Of a stretch of DNA of 64,000 nt, positions 26,534-36,506 are shown in pieces. The notes under the pieces are model-generated. The model worked only from the letters and a program-made list of their open reading frames with translations. It was not told where the DNA came from and searched no databases. Each line of letters starts with the position of its first letter. Position 1 is the first letter of the stretch. This DNA comes from Marinobacter alexandrii (GTDB taxonomy: Bacteria > Pseudomonadota > Gammaproteobacteria > Pseudomonadales > Oleiphilaceae), in assembly GCF_005871205.1 (NCBI RefSeq), contig NZ_SWKM01000011.1, positions 62,001 to 126,000 of the forward strand. The letters run 5' to 3'. Both the position numbers and the translations under genes were made by a program.

Positions 26534-29035
26534 TCAGTCCTGCGGTGGCCGTTCCACCACTTTGCGTTTGCCTTTGGCGCAACGGGACAGAGCCTTGAGG
26601 CCGTCGCCTTCAAAGGCATCAACCCGGATCACGTCGTACAGCGCGGTCAGTGCTTCCTGCAGCTGATCGCACTCGTCTGCTTTCACCACGCCCTCGGCAC
26701 AGGCCCAGTCCACCAGCTCCTTGCGCTGGTGGCCCATCAGCAGGGCAATGCCATCCACTTCATCTTCGTTGCGATTGCGCACCGCCTGGTGCAGTCGGTG
26801 GCGCATATCCTCGGTATCGTGGGCCAGCTTGTAGGCGTTCAGCACCCGGCCCAGTGAATCCTCGGGATCCATGGTCACGAAGGCGCCGCGGCTGATGCGC
26901 TGGCGCAGCGGGGTATCCTTGACGATGCTTTCGGCAACCTGGGCCCCCAAACGGTCATCGGGGCCGTTCAGGCCGGTCGCGCCCAGCGGGAACACCAGTA
27001 GTCGCAGCGGCCAGCGCAGCAACGGTACCGGGAAGTTGATGATAGCGTCACGCATGGCGGCCTGAAGATCCCGCAGGCAGGTTTGCAGCGACCATTCCAC
27101 CAGTGGCCGCTGATCTTCGGGGTAGCCTTCCTCGTGCCACTGTTTGATTACGGCAGTAGCGTAGTACAGGTGCGTCAGGCAGTCGGCCATCCGGCCGGAC
27201 AGCCGTTGCCGGGCCTTGAGTCCGCCGCCAACGCTCAGCAGGGTGACGTCAGTCATCAGGGCGAAGGCCGCCGAGAAACGGGCCAGTTGTCGGTAGCCGG
27301 ATTGGATTTCACCTTGCCGGGGCACGGATTGCAGCCAGCCACGGGACAACCCGAGCAGCAGGGCGCGCAGGGCATTGCGGGTGGTATGGGCCAGGTGGCG
27401 GTAGAATATGCCGTCGAACTTCCGCACCGCCTCGTCCTCGTTGTCCATGCCCGCCGCTTCGATTTCCTCAACGATATAGGGATGGCAGCGGATGGCGCCC
27501 TGACCAAAGATCATCAGGCTGCGGGTGAGGATGTTGGCGCCCTCGACCGTGATGCCAATGGGCACGGCCTGATAGGCCCGGGCCAGGAAGTTACGGGGGC
27601 CAGTGATCACGCCACGGCCTGCCACCACGTCCATGGCGTGGTTGATCACTTCGCGCATCAGGTCGGTATTGCGGTATTTCAACACGGCCGAGGGCACCGA
27701 GGGTCGCACGCCGCGGTCGAGCATGCCGGCGGTGAGCAGGCGGGCAGCGTCCATCATGTAGGTGTAGCCCGCGATGGGCTCGAGCGCTTCCTGCACGCCT
27801 TCGAACTGGCTGATGGAGCGGCCAAACTGCTCCCGGGTGTAGGCGTAGGAGCCAGTCGCCAGGCTGGCGACCTTGCCGGCACCGGTGCCGAGGGCGGGCA
27901 GGGAGATGGAGCGGCCAATGGACAGGCACTCAAGCAGCATGGTCCAGCCTTTACCGAGCATGTCCTGACCGCCGATAACCTGGTCCATGGGGATGAACAC
28001 CTCAGTGCCCCAGGTCGGCCCGTTCATGAACACGGTGTTCATCGGCAGGTGCCGGGCGCCGGCGCTCACGCCTTCGGTTTCCCGGGGAATCAGTACACAG
28101 GTTACGCCGATGTCGTCACTGCCACCGAGCAGTTTGTCCGGGTCGTAGACCTTGATCGCCAGACCGATCAGCGTCGCCACCGGTGCCAGGGTGATGTAGC
28201 GCTTATTCCAGGTGACCTTCAGGCCCAGTACTTCTTCGCCATTCCACTCGCCCTTGCAGACGATGCCCTTGTCGGGGATGGCACCGGCGTCGGAGCCGGC
28301 AACCGGGGAGGTCAGGGCGAAACAGGGGATTTCTTCACCCGTGGCCAGGCGCGGCAGATAATGATGCTTCTGGTCGTCGGTGCCGTAATGCATCAGCAGC
28401 TCGCCCGGGCCCAACGAGTTGGGCACCATCACCGTCACTGCCGCTGATACGCTGCGGGTGGAGATTTTCATGACAATTTCGGAGTGGGCTGTGTTGGAGA
28501 AGCCCAGGCCGCCGTCTTCCTTGGGAATAATCAGCCCAAAAAACCCCTTTTCCCGGATGAATTTCCAGACCTTGTCCGGCAGGTCGTACTGCTCGTGGGT
28601 GATTTTCCAGTCGTCCAGCATGGCGCAGAGTTTCTCTACCGGGCCGTCGAGAAACGCCTGTTCTTCGCTGGTGAGATGAGCGGGCCGGGCATCCAATAGT
28701 TTTTTCCAGTCGGGGTCGCCGGAGAACAGCTCGCCATCCCAGTCTACGGAGCCGGATTTGAGCGCTTCGGCCTCGGTGTCGGACAGGCTTGGCAGGCGGC
28801 TGCGGACCCAGCCCAGCAGAGGGCGGCTGAGTTTATCGAGGCGCAAGTCACCGGGCAGGACCAGAATCAGGGCCAGTGCCAGTAATCCGCCCCCACAAAT
28901 AATACTTAACAGATGCCAGTGATCCTGAAATAAACCGATGACGGTGGCGATCGTCAGTACTGTAGCCGCAGTAGTTCCGCCGATACCCAGATAAATCAGG
29001 ACCAGCGCGCTCAGAAGCAGGAGCAGAACGCTCAT
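26534..29035 (-). CDS. fadE: Large membrane-associated acyl-CoA dehydrogenase FadE
   Basis: 833 aa, close to E. coli FadE and about twice the length of ordinary acyl-CoA dehydrogenases. The N-terminal 60 residues carry two hydrophobic segments. The central dehydrogenase part has GFFGLIIPKEDGGLGFSN, CFALTSPVAGSDAGAIPDKG and the EGANILTRSLMIFGQGAIRCHP stretch typical of FadE. A long C-terminal DUF1974 region ends the protein. It catalyses the first step of beta-oxidation for medium and long chains. GGGAG lies upstream of the ATG. No FadR-like site is obvious in the 220-bp upstream gap. Confidence 0.95.
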   Translation of the reverse strand: MSVLLLLLSALVLIYLGIGGTTAATVLTIATVIGLFQDHWHLLSIICGGGLLALALILVLPGDLRLDKLSRPLLGWVRSRLPSLSDTEAEALKSGSVDWDGELFSGDPDWKKLLDARPAHLTSEEQAFLDGPVEKLCAMLDDWKITHEQYDLPDKVWKFIREKGFFGLIIPKEDGGLGFSNTAHSEIVMKISTRSVSAAVTVMVPNSLGPGELLMHYGTDDQKHHYLPRLATGEEIPCFALTSPVAGSDAGAIPDKGIVCKGEWNGEEVLGLKVTWNKRYITLAPVATLIGLAIKVYDPDKLLGGSDDIGVTCVLIPRETEGVSAGARHLPMNTVFMNGPTWGTEVFIPMDQVIGGQDMLGKGWTMLLECLSIGRSISLPALGTGAGKVASLATGSYAYTREQFGRSISQFEGVQEALEPIAGYTYMMDAARLLTAGMLDRGVRPSVPSAVLKYRNTDLMREVINHAMDVVAGRGVITGPRNFLARAYQAVPIGITVEGANILTRSLMIFGQGAIRCHPYIVEEIEAAGMDNEDEAVRKFDGIFYRHLAHTTRNALRALLLGLSRGWLQSVPRQGEIQSGYRQLARFSAAFALMTDVTLLSVGGGLKARQRLSGRMADCLTHLYYATAVIKQWHEEGYPEDQRPLVEWSLQTCLRDLQAAMRDAIINFPVPLLRWPLRLLVFPLGATGLNGPDDRLGAQVAESIVKDTPLRQRISRGAFVTMDPEDSLGRVLNAYKLAHDTEDMRHRLHQAVRNRNEDEVDGIALLMGHQRKELVDWACAEGVVKADECDQLQEALTALYDVIRVDAFEGDGLKALSRCAKGKRKVVERPPQD

Positions 29036-29255
29036 GGGTGGATCTCCCTATCATTAATAAAATCAACCGGATCAGTGCCTAACAATCGACCAAACTTCGA
29101 TGACTTGCAAGCAGCTGCAATCCCGCCCTGTAAATTTTCATGTCAGCAATGCCAAGAAATGTAAAAACCCAACATTGTTTGGGTATTTGATTGATCTGAA
29201 CTCCCGCTTTTCAAGAATCAATAGGTTCTGTAAATAATAACTGCCCGGAGATCTT

Positions 29256-30899
29256 ATGGTTGGCCCACTTACCGTTGCGAAACGACTTGCCCTTGGTTTT
29301 GGATTGCTTCTGTTCCTGATGATTGCCGTCAGCCTGATCGGTAACCAACGGGTCGGGTTTATCGACCGTACCCTGACCTCCGTTGAGGACGGTGCAGCGG
29401 TCAAACAGCGCCACGCCATCAACTTCCGTGGCAGTGTCCATGATCGGGCGATTGCCATCCGGGATGCGGTTCTGGTGGATTCCGACCGGGTGCTCCAGCG
29501 CCATCTGGATGACATCGATCAACTCAAGGCCTTCTACCGGGATAATGCCCAGGCCATGGATCGTTTGTTCGCAGACGGCGAGCCCTCCAAGACCGAACGT
29601 CAGCTGCTGATGGCCATCAAGGACATCGAACGCCGCACCCTGGCGCTGACCGACGACCTTCTTGAGCAGCGTCAGGCAGGTAATATTCCGGGTGCCCAGC
29701 GTTTCCTGCTGGATCAAGTGGCGGGCGCCTACACCGACTGGCTGGCCCGGGTGAATGCTTTTATCGATTACCAGGAAGACGTCATTGCCGAAGACGTTGA
29801 GGCTGTGCGGGCTACGGCAAGTGAATTCAACATCTTGAATCTGCTGGTTACCGGGGCGTCGGTTCTGCTCGGCGCGTTCATCGCCTGGATTATCATTCGA
29901 AGCCTGCGGCGTACTCTGGGCGCGGAGCCTGAAGAAGTGTCCGAGGCCATTCGCCAACTGTCGGAAGGGGTGCTCGACCAGAATATTCAGACCCGCTACC
30001 CGGACAGTGTCATGGGAGCCCTACAGGATACCGTGGAGCAATTGGCCGGGATCATTCGGGAAGTGCGCTCGGCGTCCGAGGAACTCTCCACCGCATCCAC
30101 AGAGCTGGAATCCACTTCGGACAGCAACAGCCAGCAGATCCGGATGCAGGCCAGCGAGGCCGAGCAGATGGCGACCGCGGTTAACCAGATGGCGGCTACG
30201 GTCAATGAGGTGTCGGGTTTTGCGGCCAGCGCTGCCACGGCGACTCAGAAGGCCGATCATGAGGTCGAAAGCGGCAACCGGGTGGTTCAGGAAACCGCAG
30301 CCTCAATCGGTGAGCTGGCGGAAACCCTGGAGCAGGCTGCAGAAAGCGTGCATCGGGTGTCGGCGGACAGCGCCAACATTGAGAAGATCATTGAGGTGAT
30401 CAACGCCATTGCCGAGCAGACTAACCTGCTGGCGTTGAATGCCGCCATCGAGGCAGCCCGGGCCGGAACCCATGGCCGCGGCTTTGCCGTGGTGGCGGAT
30501 GAAGTGCGTTCACTGGCTTCCCGAACCCAGGATTCGACCCGGGAAATCCAGGAGATGATTGGCACCCTGCAGTCCGGCGCAACCGCCGCCGCAAACGTGA
30601 TGGAAAGCAGTCGCCAGTTGGCGGGCGCGACGGTGGAAAAAACCCGCGAGGCGGAAGATTCGCTGGGCCGTATCCGTCGTGAAGTCGGCGCCATCAACGA
30701 CATGAACGCCCAGATTGCCAGCGCCTCCGAGGAACAGAGTTCGGTGGCGGAAGAGGTCAACCGGAACATCAGCCGCATTCACGACGGCACGGTGCAGACC
30801 TCAGCCGGTTCGGAACAGGTGGCAGGCGCCAGCCGTGACCTGGCGGTGTTGGCCAGTCAGCTGCGGTCCCGTGTCAGTGTGTTCCGCATCAAGGCTTAA
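29256..30899 (+). CDS. Methyl-accepting chemotaxis protein
   Basis: 547 aa. TM1 at about 10-30 and TM2 near 190-215 enclose a periplasmic four-helix-bundle-like domain of about 160 residues. A HAMP linker follows (ALRRTLG region), then the long signalling coiled coil with the conserved hairpin tip [38 protein letters not shown]. There is no C-terminal CheR/CheB docking pentapeptide; the protein ends SVFRIKA. Ligand unknown. The gene is isolated and convergent with a permease gene 14 bp away. Confidence 0.95.
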   Translation: MVGPLTVAKRLALGFGLLLFLMIAVSLIGNQRVGFIDRTLTSVEDGAAVKQRHAINFRGSVHDRAIAIRDAVLVDSDRVLQRHLDDIDQLKAFYRDNAQAMDRLFADGEPSKTERQLLMAIKDIERRTLALTDDLLEQRQAGNIPGAQRFLLDQVAGAYTDWLARVNAFIDYQEDVIAEDVEAVRATASEFNILNLLVTGASVLLGAFIAWIIIRSLRRTLGAEPEEVSEAIRQLSEGVLDQNIQTRYPDSVMGALQDTVEQLAGIIREVRSASEELSTASTELESTSDSNSQQIRMQASEAEQMATAVNQMAATVNEVSGFAASAATATQKADHEVESGNRVVQETAASIGELAETLEQAAESVHRVSADSANIEKIIEVINAIAEQTNLLALNAAIEAARAGTHGRGFAVVADEVRSLASRTQDSTREIQEMIGTLQSGATAAANVMESSRQLAGATVEKTREAEDSLGRIRREVGAINDMNAQIASASEEQSSVAEEVNRNISRIHDGTVQTSAGSEQVAGASRDLAVLASQLRSRVSVFRIKA

Positions 30900-30913
30900 T
30901 CGGGGGCAGCCGG

Positions 30914-31801
30914 TCAGATATAACCCTGCGCAAACACCAGGCCCAGCACGATGGGTATGACCACCAGGCTGCCCAGGTTACTGAGCAACACCAGGGACGC
31001 CACTTTGTGGGGTTCCTGGCGGTACTGCTCGGCCACCATATAGTTCAGCACCGCCGGTGGCAGGGCGGCAAACACCCAGAGTGAGGCGACCTGCAGCCCG
31101 GGCAGGTCCAGCAACTCGATCATCGGCCAGGCCAGGATCAGGCCGCTGGCGGGACACGCGATGGCGCCCAGCATACCCAGTTTCCAATCACTGAAATCAA
31201 CATCCAGCATGCGCACCCCCAGGGCAAACAGCATCAATGGGATACACACACCACCGAGCATGTTCAGGGTCTCCAACAGCCATTCCGGCAGGGGTACGCC
31301 ACCGAGATTGACCGCCAGCCCGGCAATACTGGCAAACACGATGGGTAGCTTCAGGCGCTGGACGATGGAGGTGTGCGGGTCGAGCATGTACAGCCCGACC
31401 GAGAAGTGCAGCAGCATCTCGACAATGAACAGCACCACCGCCGCGGGCAGGGCGGCGTCGCCGAAGGCCAGCACCAACAAGGGAATACCCATGTTGCCGG
31501 AGTTGTTGAACATCATCGGCGGCAGGAAGGTCTTCAGGTTCAGTTTCAGTACCTTGGCCACCGGGTAGAGGATAATGCCGGAACCCAGCACCACCACGGT
31601 CGCGGCCAGGGCCAGTTGGGCGTACTCCTGCAGTGGCGCCTGCTGGTCCGCGAGGACGGCAAACACCAGCATGGGCACAAACAGCTCCATGTTGAGGATG
31701 TTCAGGCCCTGGATGTCCGGTGTCCGGTAGCGGCCGTAAAGGGCACCGCAGCCGGCGATGACAAACACCGGCAACATGGTGGAAAGGATTTGAGCAATCA
31801 T
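30914..31801 (-). CDS. AEC-family permease (auxin efflux carrier superfamily)
   Basis: 295 aa from ATG 31801, with GGAG six bases upstream; a TTG five codons earlier is less likely. About ten transmembrane helices. The N-terminal IAQILSTMLPVFVIAGCGALYGRYR and the mid-membrane MMFNNSGNMGIPLLVLAFGD (asparagine-containing broken helix) match the AEC family, which moves organic anions or amino acids. Substrate unknown. Divergent from a C-S lyase gene. Confidence 0.88.
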   Translation of the reverse strand: MIAQILSTMLPVFVIAGCGALYGRYRTPDIQGLNILNMELFVPMLVFAVLADQQAPLQEYAQLALAATVVVLGSGIILYPVAKVLKLNLKTFLPPMMFNNSGNMGIPLLVLAFGDAALPAAVVLFIVEMLLHFSVGLYMLDPHTSIVQRLKLPIVFASIAGLAVNLGGVPLPEWLLETLNMLGGVCIPLMLFALGVRMLDVDFSDWKLGMLGAIACPASGLILAWPMIELLDLPGLQVASLWVFAALPPAVLNYMVAEQYRQEPHKVASLVLLSNLGSLVVIPIVLGLVFAQGYI

Positions 31802-31928
31802 TAATGGCTCCGACAAAAAACGGATGTGCTGTCAGGTAAACGGTTAGGTTCGCAAGTATTGAGCTGCTGAGGCAAGCACTATTAGCGAGTGTTCGACCAA
31901 TAGCCGACTACCGGCCATATTCCTTACC

Positions 31929-31953
31929 GCACTCTCCACTGGCACTCTCCACT
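31929..31953. promoter_or_regulatory. Direct repeat of 12 bp in the AEC/C-S lyase divergent region
   Basis: GCACTCTCCACT occurs at 31929-31940 and again at 31942-31953, a 13-base period. The surrounding 265-bp gap has no gene. This may be a regulator site or just a small duplication. Confidence 0.3.
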
Positions 31954-32066
31954 CGCGCTTTGCACACTCACTTTCCACCCACAGCCGGCCCCGGTTGCGG
32001 TGGCCGGGTCCTGGCTCCACAATACCGCCAATCAAAGCCCGTGTTTCCGCCAGTCAGGAGTGATTT

Positions 32067-33263
32067 GTGACCAGCCCATTCGACCAGCCTGTTGCCCGCG
32101 ACCACACCTGTTCGGTGAAATTCGATGCCCGTAAGGCGGTGTTTGGGCGCGAAGAGGTGATCCCGGTGTGGGTCGCAGACATGGATTTCGCCGCGCCGGA
32201 GGCCGTAACCCAGGCCCTGGTGGCGCGAGCCCAGCATCCGGTCTACGGCTATACCCTGTTCCCGGACAGCCTTTTTCAGTCCATGATCGACTGGTTTCAG
32301 AACCGTCATGGCTGGGCCATTGAGCGCGACTGGATCCTGATGGCGCCCGGGGTGGTGCCGTCGCTGCATGCCGCCTGCCTGGCCTACTCCGAGCCCGGGC
32401 AGGGGGTGATCATTCAGCCCCCGGTGTACCCGCCATTTTTCAGTTCGATACGCCAATGTGATCGGACGGTTATAGAGAACCCGCTGATCCTGGGATCGGA
32501 TGCTGGTGAGGGCCCCGGCCGTTACCGGATGGATCTGGAACACCTGAAACAGTGCGCCGCGCGGGCCGATGCCCGGGTACTGATGTTGTGCTCGCCCCAC
32601 AACCCGGTCGGCCGGGTCTGGACGGAGGACGAGCTGCGTGAGGTGCTGGCGATTGCCCGCAAGCACAACCTGGTGGTGCTGTCCGATGAAATCCACTGTG
32701 ACCTGACCTTCGACGACGGCCCGCGACATTCCATGCTGGCGACCCTGGCCGAGCCGGACCACGCTGTGGTTACTACCATCGCCCCGAGTAAGAGCTTCAA
32801 CATGCCAGGCTTGGGTCTCTCGGCCGTGGTCATTCCCGATACCGAGCGTCGAAATGCCCTGAAAACCGTGTTTCAGACCATGCACATGCCCCAGTGCAAT
32901 CCGTTCAGCGTGGCTGGCTTTGAGGCGGGATATAAGGATGGCGGGCCCTGGTTGGACGAGCTGCAGGTCTATTTGCAGGGCAACCGGGATTACGTGGTCG
33001 AAGCGGTAAATCGCCGGCTGAGCGGCATTCGGGTTTTCGCCCCGGAAGCCACCTACCTGATGTGGCTGGACTGCCGGGCGCTGGGGTTGAGCGACGCCGA
33101 GCTGAAGCGGTTCTTTGTGCAGGAGGCGGGCGTGGGCATGAACCCGGGTATTTCCTTTGGCGAGCCGGGATCCGGATTCATGCGCTTGAACATTGGCTGC
33201 CCCCGGTCGGTGCTGACCGAGGTTCTGGATCGGATCGAAGCCGCCCTGGTGGCCAGGTCCTGA
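32067..33263 (+). CDS. MalY/PatB-family PLP-dependent C-S lyase (cystathionine beta-lyase type)
   Basis: 398 aa with a GTG start six bases after CAGGAG. Fold-type I aminotransferase family. MalY/PatB landmarks are VIPVWVADMDFAAPEAV at 32-48, PPVYPPF, CSPHNPVGRVW, the PLP pyridine-nitrogen Asp207 in DEIHCDL, and Lys242 in APSKSFNMPGL as the Schiff-base residue. It would split cystathionine or cysteine conjugates to pyruvate, ammonia and a thiol. Its stop is separated from the convergent downstream gene by a single base. Confidence 0.92.
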   Translation: MTSPFDQPVARDHTCSVKFDARKAVFGREEVIPVWVADMDFAAPEAVTQALVARAQHPVYGYTLFPDSLFQSMIDWFQNRHGWAIERDWILMAPGVVPSLHAACLAYSEPGQGVIIQPPVYPPFFSSIRQCDRTVIENPLILGSDAGEGPGRYRMDLEHLKQCAARADARVLMLCSPHNPVGRVWTEDELREVLAIARKHNLVVLSDEIHCDLTFDDGPRHSMLATLAEPDHAVVTTIAPSKSFNMPGLGLSAVVIPDTERRNALKTVFQTMHMPQCNPFSVAGFEAGYKDGGPWLDELQVYLQGNRDYVVEAVNRRLSGIRVFAPEATYLMWLDCRALGLSDAELKRFFVQEAGVGMNPGISFGEPGSGFMRLNIGCPRSVLTEVLDRIEAALVARS

Positions 33264-33264
33264 G

Positions 33265-33783
33265 CTAGTTCTCCAGCTGCAGGGAGCAATGATCCTCAAC
33301 CGGGCGCCAATGCGCAGGTTGCTCCATACCGGGCATATCGCCATTGGTGGGGCGAATCGCTTCCCATACCATGCCGCCATGGGTCGCCAGGCTGCCAACA
33401 ATGTAGCTCTCGGCGAACCGCCACTGTTCTGGACGCTGACACAGGTTGGGGTTGGTGTTCCCGGTACCGACGCTGCCGGCAGTGCCTTTGGTCTTGGTGC
33501 GGGGTTTCTCGGCCGCCTGCTGTTTTTGGGTTTGGGCGCTGTCGCATTCCGGCGCGGCTTTCAGTTTCTTCCAGTCAAAGCTGATTCCCGGCTCCTTGCC
33601 TTCGTTGATCTGGCGGGCCTGGTACCACTGGCCGTCATGAAAAACCGCGGCTCCGGCGGTGTAGTAGCGGGTAGGCTGCCAGCCAGAGGCGTCAGGGTCG
33701 CAGGGCGCGGCCTGCGCCGCGGAGGCCCATCCAAAGCCTAGGGCCAGCAACAAAATCGGCAGTAACATTCGTTGGCTTAACAT
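33265..33783 (-). CDS. Exported protein with two carbohydrate-binding (CBM5/12-like) modules
   Basis: 172 aa. Signal peptide to about residue 25 (QAAP). Two modules share the short pattern of type-3 chitin-binding domains: WQPTRYYTAGAAVFHDGQWYQA near 35-57 and FAESYIVGSLATHGGMVWEA near 125-145. A lysine/threonine-rich linker joins them (about 83-108). No catalytic domain is present, so it may be a binding protein on its own. The family call rests on aromatic and Gly spacing. The gene follows the EamA gene by 15 bp in the same direction. Confidence 0.6.
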   Translation of the reverse strand: MLSQRMLLPILLLALGFGWASAAQAAPCDPDASGWQPTRYYTAGAAVFHDGQWYQARQINEGKEPGISFDWKKLKAAPECDSAQTQKQQAAEKPRTKTKGTAGSVGTGNTNPNLCQRPEQWRFAESYIVGSLATHGGMVWEAIRPTNGDMPGMEQPAHWRPVEDHCSLQLEN

Positions 33784-33798
33784 GATGATCTCCTTGTT

Positions 33799-34740
33799 CT
33801 AGCTCGACTTTTGGGGGGCGGCTGTTCGCCCGCCCCGGGTCGCCAGCAGCAATCCCGCAAGAATAAGCAGTCCGCCGGCAACATGGAACAGTCCCAGCGA
33901 TTCGTTCAGAAAAATACTCGCCAGTATGGACGCGAAAACTGGGGTCAGGTACATGAAAATGGCGGCCCTGGAAGGCCCAATGGCCTGTACCCCATGATTC
34001 CAGAAGGCATAGGCCAGGATTCCCGGGAACACGGCAAAATAGAGCAATGGCAGTGCGGTCTTGCCGGTCAGATGGAAGCCGCCGGAGAACACCAGCAGGT
34101 CGGTCAGGTAGAAGGGCAGGATCACCAGCGCACCCAGCAGGATCTGGGTCGTCAAAAAGGTCAGCGGCGGCAGTGGCACAGCCTGGCGGCGCAGCAGCAC
34201 CGAAAACAAGCCCCAGGAAAATACCGCGGCGACCATGATCAGGTCTCCGGGCTGGGCCTGCAGCCCGGTCAGAACCGACAGCTTTCCCCTGGCCACCACG
34301 GTCAGGATTCCGAATACCGCGAGGGCGATGCCGAGGGCTTGCAGCGGCCGGGTGCGGTCGCCCAGCAGCAGCCAGGACATTAGTGCGACAAAGATCGGAA
34401 TGGTGGCGTTGATCAGGGCGATGTTGGTGGCGGTGGTGCTGGTGGCAGCCAGGTAAAGCAGTGAGTTAAATGCGCCGACACTGAAGGTGGCCAGTGCCAG
34501 CATTGACCCTAGCCGCTCGCGGATGATCCGCCGGTGGTGCCAGATGCCCGGCAGCCCGAAAGGCAGCAGGATCGCCAGTGCGATGATCCAGCGCCAGAAC
34601 GCCATCGACAACGGCGGAATGCTTTCCACCGTGCCCCGGGCAACCACGGCGTTGCCAGCCCAGAACAGGGGCGTGAGAACCAGCCCCGCGTAGGCCAGGC
34701 CGGGCGTTTTGAACAGAGATTCGGCGCTTTCTGAAGACAC
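33799..34740 (-). CDS. EamA/DMT-superfamily transporter
   Basis: 313 aa with a GTG start; no clear ribosome site, so the start is uncertain. Ten hydrophobic segments in two EamA repeats, with LTPLFWAGNAVVARG near the N-terminus and FMYLTPVFASILASIFLNESLG in the second repeat, as in the RhaT/YdcZ-like exporters. Substrate unknown. It lies 46 bp downstream of the aspartoacylase-like gene in the same direction. Confidence 0.88.
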   Translation of the reverse strand: MSSESAESLFKTPGLAYAGLVLTPLFWAGNAVVARGTVESIPPLSMAFWRWIIALAILLPFGLPGIWHHRRIIRERLGSMLALATFSVGAFNSLLYLAATSTTATNIALINATIPIFVALMSWLLLGDRTRPLQALGIALAVFGILTVVARGKLSVLTGLQAQPGDLIMVAAVFSWGLFSVLLRRQAVPLPPLTFLTTQILLGALVILPFYLTDLLVFSGGFHLTGKTALPLLYFAVFPGILAYAFWNHGVQAIGPSRAAIFMYLTPVFASILASIFLNESLGLFHVAGGLLILAGLLLATRGGRTAAPQKSS

Positions 34741-34786
34741 TCACACACTCATACATCGGGTGGGTTCGAGAAAAGTGCCTAGGATA

Positions 34787-36232
34787 CTACTCTCCCGGGA
34801 TCTCTGCCTCTGTACCAATGTGGTAGGCGGCAAAGCCCGCCATGACCACCTGGTCCACCGCCATACCGATGACCCGGCCATTGCTACTGGAACGGATCGG
34901 GTACTGGGCGTTGGTGATCGGATCGGCCACGTAGCCAAGGATTTCACCTTCAGAGACCCGGGCGCCCAGTTCCACGTCACTGAACAGGATGCCGCCGTGT
35001 TGGGCCCTGATCCAGTCGGAATCGTAATAGACCGGCTCCGGGTCGCTCCAGACGAACATGCGGGAAATCATGCCTTGGCGCTCCATCAGGCTGGTGAGAC
35101 TGTTCACGCCGGCCTCAATCTGATGCTCCTGAATCCGGTGCGACTCACCGGCTTCCATGGTTACCGTAGTGATACCGGCGTCGACGGCGGCGCTGCGTAG
35201 CATGCCGGGGGAGCCGGAACTGTGCACCACGGCCATGCGGTCAAAGCCCTGGGTCAGGGTGGCCACGTCGGGGTTGTTCATGTCCGCGCGCAGTTGCGGC
35301 AGGTTGGTGCGCTTGAGCGAGCCGGTGTGGATATCCACCAGCAGGTTGCAGCGACGGATAATGTTTTCGAACAGGGAATAGGCAATACGGTCCGCCAGAC
35401 TGCCGTCGGGGCTGCCAGGGAAATGCCGGTTCAGGTCACGACGGTCTGGCAGGTAGCGACTACCTTGCTGGAAACCCGGCAGGTTCACGATGGGAACGCC
35501 GACCACGCGACCGGACAGTTTTTCCGGGTCCAGGTCGTACATGGTGCGACGGATGATCTCGATGCCGTTAAGCTCGTCACCGTGGATGGCACCGGTCAGG
35601 CACAGGGTCGGACCGGCATTGGCACCATTCACCACCAGCACCGGGGTTGGCTGGGACAGGCCGGCAATCTGGATGCCCGGTGACCAGGCGAGACGGGTGG
35701 AGGTGCCAGGTAGGATTTCGTTACCCAGCAGGGTAAAACTCTCGGCCGGCTTCGGCTCAGGCGTGGAGTCTTCGGTGCCGGCGGTTACCGTTTCTTCGCC
35801 CGGACGGACTTCGCTGTCTTCGGTCGGCGTGCTCTCGCTGACCTTGGACTCGTCGGCGGGTTCAGCCGGCTTGGTGACGGCCGCAGAGTCGGTGTTCGGG
35901 GATGGTTTCGGCGGCGGCGCCACCTCCTTTAGATCAATATTGGGGGCGACCTTGCTCGGAGTCTGCGATGCCGGCTTTGGGTTGCTGGCAACCTTCTCGG
36001 CTTGCTGCTTCTTGGCAGAGCGCGACTTGGCATCTGACTCTTTTACCCGTGGCTCCGACTGCTCGACATCCTCGACACTTTCATCCTCGGCCAGGGCCGC
36101 GACCATGGTTTCCGGGGTCTTTTCGCGCTTGTTCTCGGTGGTTTCTGCGGCAACAGATACCGGCAGGGCAAGCGCTAGCGCCCAGGGCAGAAGTCGAGTG
36201 GATGTCAGTATCGAGTGCTTGCGGAACAGCAT
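34787..36232 (-). CDS. Exported succinylglutamate desuccinylase/aspartoacylase-family (M14-like) zinc hydrolase
   Basis: 481 aa. Signal peptide to about residue 29 (VAAET). A low-complexity, Glu/Lys/Pro/Ser/Thr-rich segment of about 130 residues follows. The catalytic domain starts near 170. Zinc ligands are visible: GAIHGDELNG (His and Glu) and LLVDIHTG (His). MEAGES is in the expected position of the general base, near the end. A beta-rich C-terminal domain has LGARVSEGEILGYVADP, as in AstE/aspartoacylase relatives. Most family members are cytosolic, so export with a long linker is unusual. A substrate in the periplasm is implied, but its identity is unknown. Confidence 0.82.
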   Translation of the reverse strand: MLFRKHSILTSTRLLPWALALALPVSVAAETTENKREKTPETMVAALAEDESVEDVEQSEPRVKESDAKSRSAKKQQAEKVASNPKPASQTPSKVAPNIDLKEVAPPPKPSPNTDSAAVTKPAEPADESKVSESTPTEDSEVRPGEETVTAGTEDSTPEPKPAESFTLLGNEILPGTSTRLAWSPGIQIAGLSQPTPVLVVNGANAGPTLCLTGAIHGDELNGIEIIRRTMYDLDPEKLSGRVVGVPIVNLPGFQQGSRYLPDRRDLNRHFPGSPDGSLADRIAYSLFENIIRRCNLLVDIHTGSLKRTNLPQLRADMNNPDVATLTQGFDRMAVVHSSGSPGMLRSAAVDAGITTVTMEAGESHRIQEHQIEAGVNSLTSLMERQGMISRMFVWSDPEPVYYDSDWIRAQHGGILFSDVELGARVSEGEILGYVADPITNAQYPIRSSSNGRVIGMAVDQVVMAGFAAYHIGTEAEIPGE

Positions 36233-36459
36233 AATTCCTCACGGGTCGTCAAAATGCGCTCAAGCATAGAGCGCTCTTCGCGGCCATGAAACAGCTGTGA
36301 CAAAGGTTTAATGTCACCTTCATGAAGGGCCGGTGTAATGGGTTTGATTAACGGTTCTGGTGAAAGTTTGAACAGTTAGGCAATTTATACCCGGCCAGCA
36401 CGACCAGCGATGTGGGATTATCGCGAAGTTTGGTTGTGATTTTGTTACAGGGGAGCCTG

Positions 36460-36491
36460 AAAAAGGCAGCCGGAACAGGGCTTCGGCTGCC
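36460..36491 (-). terminator. Intrinsic terminator of the molybdenum oxidoreductase operon
   Basis: On the minus strand GGCAGCCG, an 11-base loop, CGGCTGCC and then TTTTT lie just after the large-subunit stop codon. Confidence 0.88.
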
Positions 36492-36506
36492 AGGAAAGAG
36501 GTTCGA

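Noticed and set aside
27083..28447. 454-codon plus-strand open frame
   Set aside because: Antisense to fadE and rich in His/Gln/Gly as expected of a shadow frame.
31968..33401. 477-codon minus-strand frame
   Set aside because: Antisense to the C-S lyase, which has complete PLP motifs.
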